64,000 bases of DNA from positions 1-64,000 of the forward strand of contig NZ_BDBE01000040.1 in assembly GCF_001612825.1 (NCBI RefSeq), in the 5' to 3' direction. A program made the translations under genes and the position numbers. This DNA comes from Nocardia caishijiensis NBRC 108228. Its GTDB lineage: Bacteria > Actinomycetota > Actinomycetes > Mycobacteriales > Mycobacteriaceae. The notes under the pieces are model-generated. The model was not told the origin of the DNA, ran no database searches, and saw only the letters and a program-made list of their open reading frames with translations. Below are positions 18,164-27,261 of the stretch, piece by piece. The first letter of the stretch is position 1; every line of letters starts with the position of its first letter.

Positions 18164-18180
18164 TGTTCTCACCGCTTACA
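18164..18180. promoter_or_regulatory. 17-bp regulon palindrome, site 7
   Basis: TGTTCTC-ACC-GCTTACA, in front of the divergent hydrolase gene. Its overlap with the upstream in-frame ATG at 18163 argues for the later start at 18259. Confidence 0.68.
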
Positions 18181-18258
18181 TTAGTCTCGGCAGCTGGCCG
18201 AGGCCCAGGATTCGCACGAGTCCCACACTTCGCCCGCCGACGACCTGAGGAGCCGATA

Positions 18259-19074
18259 GTGACAACGCCGAGCAACCGAAGCCCGGGCGCGACCACGCCG
18301 GTAGTACTGATCTCACCCGCGATGGCGATCGGCTCACGGTTCTACACACCACTTGTCTCCGCGTTCACCGAACGCGGTTGGCTCGCGCAGACGCTACCGA
18401 GGCGCGGATTCGAACCCGATCAACCACGCGCTTCGAGGACCGAGGACTGGTCCTACGGTGACGAGATCGACACCATCGCGTCGGCAGTGCGCGCCGCGCG
18501 CCGCGACCACCCCGCCAGACCCGTGATCATTCTCGGACACAGCCTCGGCGCCCAGCTCGCCGCGGGTCACGAACTCAACTTTCCGGGCGCCGACGGCCTG
18601 GTGACAGTCGGCGGCTGCATTCCCCATTTCCGGCACTACCCTCGTTTCGGGTTGCCGGTCGCCGCAGGCGCCGCCCTGATACCGGCCATCACCACCACCT
18701 TCGGCTTCGTGCCCGAGCCCGCATTCGGCGCCCCCGGCGCGCGGACGCTGATGCGCGAATGGGCGAAGATGGTGCTCACGGGCCGACCGCCGTTTCCGGC
18801 CGAGCACACGATCGACACCGCTGCACTGATCATTTCCCTGGAGGGCGACACTCTCGCCCCACGCCGCGGTGTCGACTCCTTCGCCCGCGAACTCTTCGGT
18901 GCCGACCGCGCCACGCGTTGGGACTACACCCGAGCCGAGGTACCCGCCGGGGCGAGCAACGATCACATCACATGGGTGCGCTCTCCCGGCCCGGTGGTCG
19001 ACCGCATCGTCGCATGGTGGAGCGAACAGCACCACGCGCACCAGCCATCCTCTGCCATCGGCCATTTCGGCTGA
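18259..19074 (+). CDS. Alpha/beta hydrolase (serine aminopeptidase/lysophospholipase-like)
   Basis: A 271-residue hydrolase with nucleophile elbow GHSLGAQ and the family pattern of an acid in SLEGDTLAPRRGVD and a histidine in NDHITWVR. I chose the GTG at 18259, which has CTGAGG 8 bases upstream, over the ATG at 18163 that would lie within the operator. It is divergent from the aldehyde dehydrogenase, and each has its own palindrome, so both are probably induced together. An ester or lactone hydrolase role in the same pathway is plausible. It is convergent with OYE2. Confidence 0.85.
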   Translation: MTTPSNRSPGATTPVVLISPAMAIGSRFYTPLVSAFTERGWLAQTLPRRGFEPDQPRASRTEDWSYGDEIDTIASAVRAARRDHPARPVIILGHSLGAQLAAGHELNFPGADGLVTVGGCIPHFRHYPRFGLPVAAGAALIPAITTTFGFVPEPAFGAPGARTLMREWAKMVLTGRPPFPAEHTIDTAALIISLEGDTLAPRRGVDSFARELFGADRATRWDYTRAEVPAGASNDHITWVRSPGPVVDRIVAWWSEQHHAHQPSSAIGHFG

Positions 19075-19080
19075 ATGCGC

Positions 19081-19119
19081 GGGCCTGCCGTGGCCGGGCC
19101 TTCCAGCCACGGCAGCCCG
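19081..19119. terminator. Hairpin terminator between convergent genes
   Basis: CTGCCGTGGC (19085-19094) pairs perfectly with GCCACGGCAG (19106-19115), and the stem is extended by flanking G/C runs. Confidence 0.75.
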
Positions 19120-19121
19120 GC

Positions 19122-20415
19122 TCAGCGCGCGGAGCTGGGAAGCCGGGGCCACTCCACCCGACTGCTCTCACGATTCTCGGCCAACCACCGCGAGTACCGG
19201 CGCAAGGCGCGACGCTGCACTCGCTGATCGGCCACGATCGCCCAGGCGGGCAGCACTCCGAGGGCGGGGTCCTTGCTCGCGGCCATGCGGCGCATCTGGT
19301 AGCGAACCATCGCCATCTCGGCCAGCGACGCCAGCGACTTGTCCGACCAGGTCACGCGCCGCAGAGCCCCGGCAGCGGCGAGTCCTTCCCGCCACCGGTT
19401 CGGCAGATCGGGGGTGACCGCGAGGGCCGTCGCCATGCCGATGAGGGCGACATTGTCGGCGAGCACCCGCTCGGCGGTCTCCCGGCGAGAAATCCCACCG
19501 GTCAGCAACAGCGGGAGCTCGCTGCTCTCGGCGAGCTGCGCGGCCAGCTCGAGGAAGTAGGCTTCGCGGGGCGGTGCGCCCATCGGCGGGGCGGCCCGAC
19601 ATCGCGGGACTTTCGTAGCTGCCCCCCGAGACCTCGACGAGATCGACGCCGACCGCGGCCAGCATGGCGATCACCTCCCGCGCATCCACGGCGTCGAATC
19701 CTCCGCGCTGGAAGTCGGCCGAATTCAGCTTGACCGCGATTGCGAATGTGGGCGACACCGCCGACCGGATGCCCCTCACGATGCCAAGGAGCAGCCGGGC
19801 CCGGTTCTCGAGCGATCCGCCCCATTCGTCGGTGCGGTTGTTCACCAGCGGTGACAGGAATTGCGACAGCAGATACCCGTGTGCGGCATGCACTTCGACA
19901 CCGTCGAAGCCCGCGAGCTCGGCGCGGACCGCGGTCGTGACGAACCGGTCCCGGGTCTCCAGAATCTGACGGTGGGTCATCGCGACCGGACGCGCGAATC
20001 GCTTCGAGTGTTTGCCGAGGTCGACGGCGATATCGGACGGACCCCACGCCACGCCCGGCATGTTCGCCCGCACCTGTCGGCCGGGGTGGCTGATCTGCAT
20101 CCACATCGCCGCACCGGCGGCCTTGCCCGCGGCGGCCCAGCGTGCGAAGGGCTCGATCGGGGCGCTCGCATCGAGCACGACGCCGCCGGGACCGGTGAGC
20201 GCCTCGGCCTGAACCATCACGTTGCCGGTGATCAACAGCCCGGCACCACCGGCGCCCCACCGTCGATAGAGCGCGATCGAGCGCTCATCGGGCAGTTGCC
20301 CTTTGCCCGCCATGCCCTCTTCCATCGCGGCCTTGGCGATCCTGTTGGACAGGACTTGCCCGGAGCGCAATCGCAAAGGGGAGAACAACTCACTTCTGTT
20401 CGACCCGTTCGACAT
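19122..20415 (-). pseudogene. Old yellow enzyme-family oxidoreductase (copy 2), frameshifted
   Basis: The N-terminal two-thirds, from the ATG at 20415 (GAGGAGG 7 bases upstream), parallels OYE1 closely, including SNRIAKAAMEEGMA, AHGYLLSQFLSP and MSGRPADG. At about 19567-19576 the match jumps by one base into the frame ending at 19122, which holds REAYFLELAAQL, LTGGISRRETAE and RYSRWLAENR. The annotated frame without the shift would end at 19168 with an unrelated arginine-rich tail. A one-base change in a C/G run, real or from sequencing, splits the gene. The operators at 20450-20493 remain. Confidence 0.82.
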
Positions 20416-20449
20416 ACAGGCCTCCTCTCGTCGCCACCTCGCGCGCATA

Positions 20450-20466
20450 AGTACGCACCGCTAACA
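20450..20466. promoter_or_regulatory. 17-bp regulon palindrome, weak site 8
   Basis: AGTACGC-ACC-GCTAACA: the right arm is perfect and the left arm poor. It sits 35 bases before the OYE2 start, next to the better site 9, giving the same two-site layout as at OYE1. Confidence 0.45.
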
Positions 20467-20476
20467 TACGGAGAGA

Positions 20477-20493
20477 TGTTAGCGGCGTCAACT
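20477..20493. promoter_or_regulatory. 17-bp regulon palindrome, site 9
   Basis: TGTTAGC-GGC-GTCAACT, upstream of OYE2; nearly identical to site 4. Confidence 0.75.
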
Positions 20494-20550
20494 TGACGTG
20501 GTCACAGAATCCCCGAGCGACAGGATGCGTCGAGCGAGTACCCGGGGCAG

Positions 20551-21171
20551 TCAGCGCCTGGACAGTCCGAGCTGCGCGATCAATCCGGCCAACCAACGCC
20601 GGGCCGCTACCTGGTCGCCGTCGAGCAGCAGTTGCACGGTCACACCGTCGTAGGCCGCCACGACAGCGCGCGCGGCGTCCGCGATCGACCCCATCTCCGG
20701 CGGTACGGGCAGCCCCGCGTTGTCGAGTTTGAACTCGATCGCAGCGCGCAGTTGCGCGCGGTGCCCGAGCAGTCGAGCCGCGACCTCGGGCCTGCGGGCG
20801 GCGTGGGTGAGGAAGTCGGTCTTCACCAGGAGCCATCGGCGATCCAGCAGCAGTGTCGAGGACAGCTGGTCCACGAACGCATCGAGGTCGGCCGAGTCCT
20901 CCACCGCCACCAGCGCGGCGCGGACCTGGTCGACGATCAGACTCGCCCGCTGATCGTAGAGCTCGAAGAACAGCTCTTCGAGGCTGTCGAACTGCGAGTA
21001 GAAGGCGCCGCGGGTGTAACCGGCAGCGGCACACACGTCGTCGATTCGCACCTGCCCGAAACCCTTGTCGGCGAACACGGCGAATGCCGCGTCGAGCAGC
21101 CGCGCCCGTGTCTCGGCTCGACGTTTGGTGACCCGTGCGGGTTTGGCCGAATCGACAGTGCTCACCGGCAA
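20551..21171 (-). CDS. TetR/AcrR-family regulator
   Basis: A 206-residue TetR regulator with helix-turn-helix VRIDDVCAAAGYTRGAFYSQ and a helical C-terminal domain beginning SLEELFFELYDQRASL. It is divergent from the FAD dehydrogenase at 21255; between them lie two palindromes built on GATAC...GTATC, distinct from the 17-base family. It therefore most likely represses itself and the dehydrogenase with its own specificity. The start at 21171 is the longest; a GTG two codons later is also possible. Confidence 0.87.
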   Translation of the reverse strand: MPVSTVDSAKPARVTKRRAETRARLLDAAFAVFADKGFGQVRIDDVCAAAGYTRGAFYSQFDSLEELFFELYDQRASLIVDQVRAALVAVEDSADLDAFVDQLSSTLLLDRRWLLVKTDFLTHAARRPEVAARLLGHRAQLRAAIEFKLDNAGLPVPPEMGSIADAARAVVAAYDGVTVQLLLDGDQVAARRWLAGLIAQLGLSRR

Positions 21172-21190
21172 TACGCTACAACAGGCTCAC

Positions 21191-21224
21191 GATACATAGA
21201 CGTATCGGATACATTCATGTATCC
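21191..21224. promoter_or_regulatory. Tandem GATAC/GTATC operators
   Basis: GATACATAGACGTATC (21191-21206) and the perfect palindrome GGATACATTCATGTATCC (21207-21224) lie side by side in the divergent promoter of the TetR and the FAD dehydrogenase. They probably bind two TetR dimers. Confidence 0.72.
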
Positions 21225-21254
21225 AATGTTGTCAGCCGAAGGAGCAGGTGCTGT

Positions 21255-22925
21255 ATGGACGCCGATGTCATCGTGGTCGGAGCGGGCTTGGCCGGGCTCG
21301 TCGCCACCCACGAGCTCACCCGAGCGGGCAAGCGTGTGCTCGTCGTAGATCAGGAGAACGCGGCGAATCTCGGCGGTCAGGCGTTCTGGTCCTTCGGAGG
21401 GCTTTTCCTCGTCGACAGCCCCGAACAGCGTCGCCTCGGCGTGCACGACTCACCGGAACTCGCGTGGCGAGACTGGTGGGGCAGCGCTGGTTTCGACCGG
21501 CTCGACGACGAGGACAGCTGGGCACAGAAATGGGCGCGGGCCTATGTCGAATTCGCCGCGGGCGACAAACGTGCCTACCTCACCGACCTCGGCATCAGCT
21601 TCCTGCCCTCGGTCGGATGGGCCGAGCGCGGCGACCTGACCGCGAACGGACACGGCAACTCGGTGCCCCGTTTCCATATCACCTGGGGCACCGGCACCGG
21701 TGTCGTCGGTCCGTTCACCGAGTCGGCACTGCGTGCCGAGGAAGCGGGGTCGGTCTCGTTCCGCCATCGTCACCGCGTCGACGAACTGATCTTCACCGAC
21801 GACGCTGTCACCGGCGTCCAGGGCGCGATCCTCGCCGATGACACCAGCGCCCGCGGCGAGCCCTCCAACCGTGAGGTCGTCGGCGAGTTCGTCCTGTCGG
21901 CCTCTGCGGTCGTGCTCGCCACCGGCGGCATCGGTGGCAACCACGAACACGTCCGGCGGCACTGGCCCACGCGGTTGGGCACTCCCCCGGCACGCATGAT
22001 CACCGGCGTGCCCGCCCACGTAGACGGACGCATGCTCGATATCGCCGCCGACGCCGGTGTTCGCCTGGTCAACCGCGACCGCATGTGGCATTACACCGAA
22101 GGTATCCTGAACTGGAACCCGATCTGGCCGAGCCACGCCATCCGCATCCTGCCCGGACCGTCCTCGATGTGGTTCGACGCGCTGGGCCGACGCCTACCCG
22201 CACCGTATCTACCCGGCTACGACACGCTGGGTACGCTTCGATACCTGCGCACCACACCGGAGATCGCCGCGTACGACCACTCGTGGTTCATCACCACTCA
22301 GCGGATCGTCGCCAAGGAATTCGCGTTGTCGGGATCCGAACAGAACCCCGACATGACCAACCGCAACCGCAAAGCTCTTGTCCGGGAACGATTCTTGGGC
22401 AAGAATGCACCAGCCCCGGTCGAAGCGTTCAAACGCCACGGTGCCGACTTCGTCATCGCCGACACTCTCGACGACTTGGTCGGGAAAATGAACGGCCTCA
22501 CCGAGGAACCGTTGCTCAGCGTGGCCGACATTCGCGAGCAGATCCTCGACCGAGATCTGCAGGTGGACAACGCTTTCAGCAAGGACGCCCAGATCCAGGG
22601 CATCCACAACTCACGCCGCTACCTCGGTGACCGCATCATGCGCACCAGCGCTCCACACCGGCTTCTCGACCCGGCCGCGGGCCCGCTCGTCGGCGTCGAA
22701 CTCCACATCCTGACCCGCAAGTCCCTCGGTGGCATCCAAACCGATCTCGACTCACGCGCCCTCGATCTGGCCGGTGCCCCGATTCCCGGCCTGTTCGCGG
22801 CGGGTGAGGCGGCGGGTTTCGGCGGGGGCGGGGTGCACGGCTACAACTCGCTGGAAGGGACCTTCCTCGGTGGCTGCATCTTCTCCGGACGAGCGGCGGG
22901 ACGGGCCGCCGCGGCCCAGGTGTGA
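21255..22925 (+). CDS. FAD-binding dehydrogenase (fumarate reductase/KstD superfamily)
   Basis: A 556-residue flavoprotein with N-terminal FAD motif VIVVGAGLAGLVATHELTRA and GGQAFWSFGGLFLVD, internal VLATGGIGGNHEHV and C-terminal GEAAGFGGGGVHGYNSLEGT, which closes the flavin site. This is the architecture of the fumarate reductase/ketosteroid dehydrogenase superfamily. It resembles the conserved mycobacterial FAD-binding dehydrogenase represented by Rv0785, whose substrate is not established. AAGGAG precedes the ATG at 21255; the frame is open upstream to 21135. It is controlled by the divergent TetR through tandem operators. A dehydrogenation of a ring ketone or steroid-like compound would suit the neighbours. 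Confidence 0.87.
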   Translation: MDADVIVVGAGLAGLVATHELTRAGKRVLVVDQENAANLGGQAFWSFGGLFLVDSPEQRRLGVHDSPELAWRDWWGSAGFDRLDDEDSWAQKWARAYVEFAAGDKRAYLTDLGISFLPSVGWAERGDLTANGHGNSVPRFHITWGTGTGVVGPFTESALRAEEAGSVSFRHRHRVDELIFTDDAVTGVQGAILADDTSARGEPSNREVVGEFVLSASAVVLATGGIGGNHEHVRRHWPTRLGTPPARMITGVPAHVDGRMLDIAADAGVRLVNRDRMWHYTEGILNWNPIWPSHAIRILPGPSSMWFDALGRRLPAPYLPGYDTLGTLRYLRTTPEIAAYDHSWFITTQRIVAKEFALSGSEQNPDMTNRNRKALVRERFLGKNAPAPVEAFKRHGADFVIADTLDDLVGKMNGLTEEPLLSVADIREQILDRDLQVDNAFSKDAQIQGIHNSRRYLGDRIMRTSAPHRLLDPAAGPLVGVELHILTRKSLGGIQTDLDSRALDLAGAPIPGLFAAGEAAGFGGGGVHGYNSLEGTFLGGCIFSGRAAGRAAAAQV

Positions 22926-22930
22926 CCCCG

Positions 22931-22966
22931 GCGAAGCGGGGCCGGTGGCGCGACCCCGCTTCCGCT
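22931..22966. terminator. Hairpin terminator between convergent genes
   Basis: AAGCGGGG (22934-22941) pairs with CCCCGCTT (22954-22961), extended by GCG/CGC outside, between the dehydrogenase and the convergent PfpI gene. Confidence 0.65.
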
Positions 22967-22982
22967 GGAACTGTCGGGTCTC

Positions 22983-23666
22983 CTAGAGCAGTGCGGCGAC
23001 CTTCTTGGCGGTTTCTTTCGCCGAACCAGGGTTCTGGCCGGTCACCAGGTTGCCGTCGACCACCGCGTAGGAGAGGAAGGGCAGTTTGCCCTTCTCGTAG
23101 CGAGCGCCACGCTTTTTCATCTCTTCTTCGGCGTTGTACGGGACGAGTTTGTCCACCCGCGCCAATACCTCCTCCTGCCAGGCGAAGCCGGTGAGCTTCT
23201 TGCCCGCGACGAGGAGGGTGCCGTCGGAGAGCTTGGTGTTGAGCAGCCCGCAGTAGCCGTGACACACCGAGGAGACGATGGCACCGCGTTCGTAGATCTC
23301 GCGGGTGATGCGCTGCAGGCCCGCACTGTCGGGGAAGTCGTACATCACCGCGTGACCGCCGGTGAAGTAGATGGCGTCGTAGTCGGCGGAATCGATCTCA
23401 TCGGGGTGCGCGGTGTTGTCCAACAACGCCATTCGAGCCGGATCGTTACGCCAGGCCTTCGCGGTCTTGTCGTAGTTCGGGAACTTCAACGACCTCGGTT
23501 CCAGTGGGGACGGCCCACCGGCCGGGCTGACGAGCGCCTGCTCGAAACCGTGTTCTTCGAACACGTGCCAGGCATGGGTCAGTTCGGACAACCACAATCC
23601 GGTCGGGTGTGCGGGATCATCGAAGTCGCCGACGTTGGTGACGACATTCAAGATGCGCTTGGTCAT
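22983..23666 (-). CDS. DJ-1/PfpI family protein (class I glutamine amidotransferase-like)
   Basis: A 227-residue DJ-1/PfpI protein. The nucleophile elbow SSVCHGYCG holds the conserved cysteine, the acidic residue that tunes it is in the GLWLSEL region, and DAIYFTGGHAVMYDFPD is typical of the HSP31-like branch. Such proteins are stress proteins, glyoxalases III or deglycase-like; activity cannot be assigned from sequence. The ATG at 23666 has GAAGGAAGA upstream; the frame runs open to 23765. It is convergent with the FAD dehydrogenase and follows the esterase gene on the same strand. The remnant at 8298 is a relic of a relative. Confidence 0.85.
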   Translation of the reverse strand: MTKRILNVVTNVGDFDDPAHPTGLWLSELTHAWHVFEEHGFEQALVSPAGGPSPLEPRSLKFPNYDKTAKAWRNDPARMALLDNTAHPDEIDSADYDAIYFTGGHAVMYDFPDSAGLQRITREIYERGAIVSSVCHGYCGLLNTKLSDGTLLVAGKKLTGFAWQEEVLARVDKLVPYNAEEEMKKRGARYEKGKLPFLSYAVVDGNLVTGQNPGSAKETAKKVAALL

Positions 23667-23824
23667 GCGTGATCTTCCTTCATGTGTTTGTCGCCGCGGC
23701 CCCGGGACCGTGCCGCAGGGTCGTCCTGACAGGCCGAACAAGTGTCGCCCATCGAGCGGGCACAATTCGGCTTCCAGCCGCCTTCGCGGCCGTCGTGTCG
23801 CGCCCGCCCGGTGGGCAGGTGAAC

Positions 23825-24799
23825 TCAGTCGTTGTGCAGGGCCGCGTGCAGCGCGTCGATCGCCAGTTTGCGCGCCACGTTGGTCGCGGGTGTGTCGCGA
23901 AGGCTGTCGAGCAGTAGGAAGTCGTGCACCGTACCGCTGATCCGGACGCCGGTGACCTCGACCCCGGCCTCACGCAGCTTGTTGGTCAACAGTTCGCCGC
24001 CGTCGCGCAGCACGTCGGCCTCGGCGGTGATCACCAATGTCGGTGGCAGACCACGCAACTGCTCCACGCCGGCTTCCAGCGGTGACGCGTACGGCTCACG
24101 GCGCGCGGCCGGGTCGGTGGTGTAGGCGTCCCAGAACCACTTCATACCGTCGCGGGTCAGGTAGTAGTGCTCGGCGAACTGGTGGTAGGAGGGGGTGTCG
24201 AAGTCGGCGGCGGTCACGGGATACAGGAGCACCTGCGCCTTGAGGTCGATGCCGCCGCGGTCCTTGTTCATCAGCGCGAACACCGCCGACATGCATCCGC
24301 CGACGGATTCTCCGGTGACCGCGACGCGAGAGGTATCGAGGCCGTGCTCGGCGCCGTGGGCGAGCAGCCATTGGCCGACCGCGTAGTTCTGCTCGACCTG
24401 GGTGGGATACTTCTTCTCCGGCGCCCAGTCGTAGACCGGGAACACGCCCGCGGCACCCGCGCCGACCGTCAGTTCGCGAAACAGCCGATCATGGGTGTGT
24501 TCGTCGCCGAAAACCCAGCCTGCACCGTGGATGTAGAACACGACCGGCAGCGGGCCCTGCGCGCCTTTGGGTCGAATGATGCGGGTGCGTACCGTCCCCC
24601 ACTGCCCTGCGTCGACCTCAACCCATTCCTCGTCGACATCGGGGCGGGGAACACTCTGATCGCTTTGCAGATCCGACAGGATTTTGCGGCCCTCTTCCGG
24701 CGGCACCTCATAAATTCGCGGGTGCGGGTCCGTGGCCTCGGTCAGCTCGCGGGCGGCGTCCTCCAGGTAAGGGGTGATCGGCGAATCCGTATTCGACAT
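23825..24799 (-). CDS. Alpha/beta hydrolase, hormone-sensitive-lipase type esterase
   Basis: A 324-residue HSL-family carboxylesterase. It carries the oxyanion motif HGAGWVFGDEHTHDR, the nucleophile elbow GESVGG, the acid in ITAEADVLRDGGE and the catalytic histidine in GTVHDFLLLD. The family cleaves short-chain esters of many acids. The ATG at 24799 has GAGAGGAAAG upstream; a TTG one codon earlier is less likely. It is divergent from the AraC-type regulator at 24895 with about 95 bases between, so regulation by that protein is plausible. PfpI follows downstream on the same strand. Confidence 0.87.
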   Translation of the reverse strand: MSNTDSPITPYLEDAARELTEATDPHPRIYEVPPEEGRKILSDLQSDQSVPRPDVDEEWVEVDAGQWGTVRTRIIRPKGAQGPLPVVFYIHGAGWVFGDEHTHDRLFRELTVGAGAAGVFPVYDWAPEKKYPTQVEQNYAVGQWLLAHGAEHGLDTSRVAVTGESVGGCMSAVFALMNKDRGGIDLKAQVLLYPVTAADFDTPSYHQFAEHYYLTRDGMKWFWDAYTTDPAARREPYASPLEAGVEQLRGLPPTLVITAEADVLRDGGELLTNKLREAGVEVTGVRISGTVHDFLLLDSLRDTPATNVARKLAIDALHAALHND

Positions 24800-24894
24800 C
24801 AACTTTCCTCTCCGGTCGGTCGAGGCATCGTGGTCGACGCCACGTTCGGGTCAATGCCCGGGACCCACGTTATGCCTTTCGCTACCATGTGGCT

Positions 24895-25929
24895 ATGGGC
24901 GCAGACGACACATCGTGGGGCGATCGCGACACCGCATCGATGGACGCCGAAATTGCGCTCGTCGCCTATCCACGGTGTCAGATGGCGGCAATATTCGGGC
25001 TGACCGATGTGTTTCGCGTCGCCGGTGAACAAGCAGCGATTCTGGGAAGTCCCGACACCCCCGTGCGGGTGAGTCATTGGCAACTCGACGAGCACGATGT
25101 CGTCTGCACGTACGACTCGCGACCAGGCACGGCCCATCGTCCTACCCATGTGATCTTTCCGCCCAGCCTGGTTGAGCCCGAGCACATGGGCTCGGCCGAC
25201 ACCCTCCGCCGCTGGGCGCTCGGACTGCGTGCCGACGGGGCAGTCCTGGGGGCCCTGTGCGCTGGGGTTTTCGTGCTTGCCGAAACCGGCGTGCTCGATC
25301 GCCGACCCGCGACGACCCACTGGGCTTTCGCCGATCAGTTCGCTCGCCGCTTTCCCTCGGTCGAACTCGACGCGACCCGCATGGTCATCGACGACGGTGA
25401 CGTCATCACTGCCGCCGGAATCATGGCCTGGGTGGATCTGGGTCTGTCCCTGGTGGAGTCGCTGCTCGGTCCGACTGTCATGCTGCGAACGTCGCGATTC
25501 ATGATCGCCGACGCGCCCCGACAGCATCAGATGCCCTACATGGATTTCAAGCCGCCGAATACGCACACCGACGAGGAAGTACTCCGCATTCAACAACGTA
25601 TTCAATCAGAATTGGACCGTCCCCTGTCGATCGAAGACCTCGCCCGCTCCGTCAGCCTGCACCCGCGCACCTTACAGCGTCGCTTTTCGAAAGCGACCGC
25701 CATGTCGGTCACAGAATACATTCAGGCCGCGCGTTTGGAACGCGTCATGCAGGACCTCGCCGTCACCGATCACACATTGGAGAGAATCGCACAATCGGTC
25801 GGTTACACCGACACATCCACTCTGCGTAAACTCGTCCGACGATCGACCGGCGTGACACCGGCCGAGTATCGCCGCAAATTTCGTACGCCGAGTACACGCG
25901 TCGCGGAAGCTTCACCCACCCACGCGTAG
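24895..25929 (+). CDS. GlxA-type AraC-family regulator (DJ-1/PfpI domain + HTH)
   Basis: A 344-residue protein with an N-terminal DJ-1/PfpI-like sensing domain (IALVAYPRCQMAAIFGLTDV; GALCAGVFVLAETG with its cysteine) and a C-terminal AraC DNA-binding domain. The latter shows HPRTLQRRFSKATAMSVTEY and IAQSVGYTDTSTLRKLVRRS. This is the GlxA/FtrA architecture. I chose the ATG at 24895; the GTG at 24889 and a downstream ATG at 24943 are also possible. It is divergent from the HSL-type esterase and is probably its activator. The inducer is unknown. Confidence 0.87.
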   Translation: MGADDTSWGDRDTASMDAEIALVAYPRCQMAAIFGLTDVFRVAGEQAAILGSPDTPVRVSHWQLDEHDVVCTYDSRPGTAHRPTHVIFPPSLVEPEHMGSADTLRRWALGLRADGAVLGALCAGVFVLAETGVLDRRPATTHWAFADQFARRFPSVELDATRMVIDDGDVITAAGIMAWVDLGLSLVESLLGPTVMLRTSRFMIADAPRQHQMPYMDFKPPNTHTDEEVLRIQQRIQSELDRPLSIEDLARSVSLHPRTLQRRFSKATAMSVTEYIQAARLERVMQDLAVTDHTLERIAQSVGYTDTSTLRKLVRRSTGVTPAEYRRKFRTPSTRVAEASPTHA

Positions 25930-26028
25930 CCCCGCTGCCCTGGGCCGCGGTGACGGCGACGCGGGATCATCGCCGGGGCGGCACAGTGCGGCCGTTGGAG
26001 CGACCGAACTGTGCCGCGCCGATGAACG

Positions 26029-26943
26029 TCAGCCGACCGGCATCGATGTCGGGATCGGCATGTGCAAGGCGACCTGCCCCTCGGTGATGACATCGAGTCG
26101 GACGGTCTTGATCGGGTCGAGAAAGCGAAGGTCCTCGGAGAGTCTGCCGTGACCGAGTTGCAGATCGACGCCCCGCGGCAGGCCGGCAGAGCCTCCGGCG
26201 AGCATGTTGATCTGGGTCTGCGTCGCGTGCCACGCGCCGCCGATCGAGGTGTACGAGGTCAACGTCGACACCCGTTCACCACTGCGATAACGCTTCTCGC
26301 TCGGTGTCGGCGCCGACAGCGCCAGATCCGTGTCGCCCTGGTCGTTGACCACTCGCGCTGTGGTGCCGGTTGCGTCGATGTCGACATCGATCTCGGTCAC
26401 CCACTTGGGGAACCCGTAGCCGTCGTGGCCGCGTACCTGGGCGATCTGGGAGCTCACCGGCAGCGACAGCACGTAATTGTGGAGGTGGTCGTTACTCAGA
26501 CCCGACAGCAGGTCGATGATTCCCGGGCCGCCGTGGCGCGCGGGCCTGGCGCCGACGGCTACCGCGACCTCGGTGTAGAAGTCGATGTCGCAGACGTCGT
26601 AACGGAAGAAGACCACCGAGACGAAACCGATCCCTGGCACCACTTCCAACGGCGCCAGGCCGTCGGGTAGTCGGGAACGGATGGCCCGCGATTTCGCGAG
26701 CATGGTGAGTCGGGTACTCGACATCCGGTAATAGAAGTTCGGCGTGAGGGTTTCGCCGATCGGCGATTCCACTTTTTTCTTCGGAAGCCGTCGAAAGAAA
26801 TCGGTGCTACTGACTCGGGGGTCACGGGCAATGGCGTCCAAATCGGTATTCATGCGATACCGGTCGTACAGTCCGCCCTTCGGTACCTCGATCCGGCGAC
26901 CACCCAGATCGACTTCTACGGATGTTGGCTTCGTCGCTGACAT
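26029..26943 (-). CDS. Acetoacetate decarboxylase-family protein (intact copy)
   Basis: A 304-residue protein of the acetoacetate-decarboxylase-like superfamily. It shows PGIGFVSVVFFRYDVCDIDF and RGHDGYGFPKWVTE, the latter resembling the GFPKK region of true decarboxylases, but I cannot place the Schiff-base lysine securely, so its activity may differ. The ATG at 26943 has AAGGGAG nine bases upstream. Operator site 10 lies 50 bases upstream. A truncated, frameshifted paralogue at 6626 has the same kind of operator. Involvement in beta-keto acid or ketone metabolism is the likely role. Confidence 0.83.
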   Translation of the reverse strand: MSATKPTSVEVDLGGRRIEVPKGGLYDRYRMNTDLDAIARDPRVSSTDFFRRLPKKKVESPIGETLTPNFYYRMSSTRLTMLAKSRAIRSRLPDGLAPLEVVPGIGFVSVVFFRYDVCDIDFYTEVAVAVGARPARHGGPGIIDLLSGLSNDHLHNYVLSLPVSSQIAQVRGHDGYGFPKWVTEIDVDIDATGTTARVVNDQGDTDLALSAPTPSEKRYRSGERVSTLTSYTSIGGAWHATQTQINMLAGGSAGLPRGVDLQLGHGRLSEDLRFLDPIKTVRLDVITEGQVALHMPIPTSMPVG

Positions 26944-26993
26944 CGGCGTAGCTCCCTTGCTCACTCGTTGCGGAACACCGACGATAGCACAAA

Positions 26994-27010
26994 TGTTAGC
27001 AGCGTCAACA
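26994..27010. promoter_or_regulatory. 17-bp regulon palindrome, site 10
   Basis: TGTTAGC-AGC-GTCAACA, 50 bases before the intact acetoacetate-decarboxylase-like gene; a perfect match to the consensus arms. Confidence 0.78.
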
Positions 27011-27149
27011 CGGGCGATACGCAGGGACGACGCGGTGAATCGCACCGATCCGAGGTCCACCCCGCCGACCGGGCCCGACCCCCCCGACCCAGGCTTCCTT
27101 CGATCGACGCCAGCACACTTGAACGAGACCCTGCTGTGGTTGACAGTAA

Positions 27150-27166
27150 TGTTAGCGCCAATTACA
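27150..27166. promoter_or_regulatory. 17-bp regulon palindrome, site 11
   Basis: TGTTAGC-GCC-AATTACA, about 95 bases before the symporter gene; a GTTGAC half-site precedes it at 27139-27144. Confidence 0.65.
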
Positions 27167-27261
27167 TTGCGGCGGGGAAGAACCCCCGCAATCGCCTGAT
27201 CGTGTTCACACGAACCACGCGTGGATCGAATGTCTTCGCTCCACCGAATCGAGAGTAGTCA

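Noticed and set aside
18163..18258. Start of the hydrolase at the ATG at 18163
   Set aside because: This start lies at the operator itself and has no ribosome site; the GTG at 18259 has CTGAGG 8 bases upstream.
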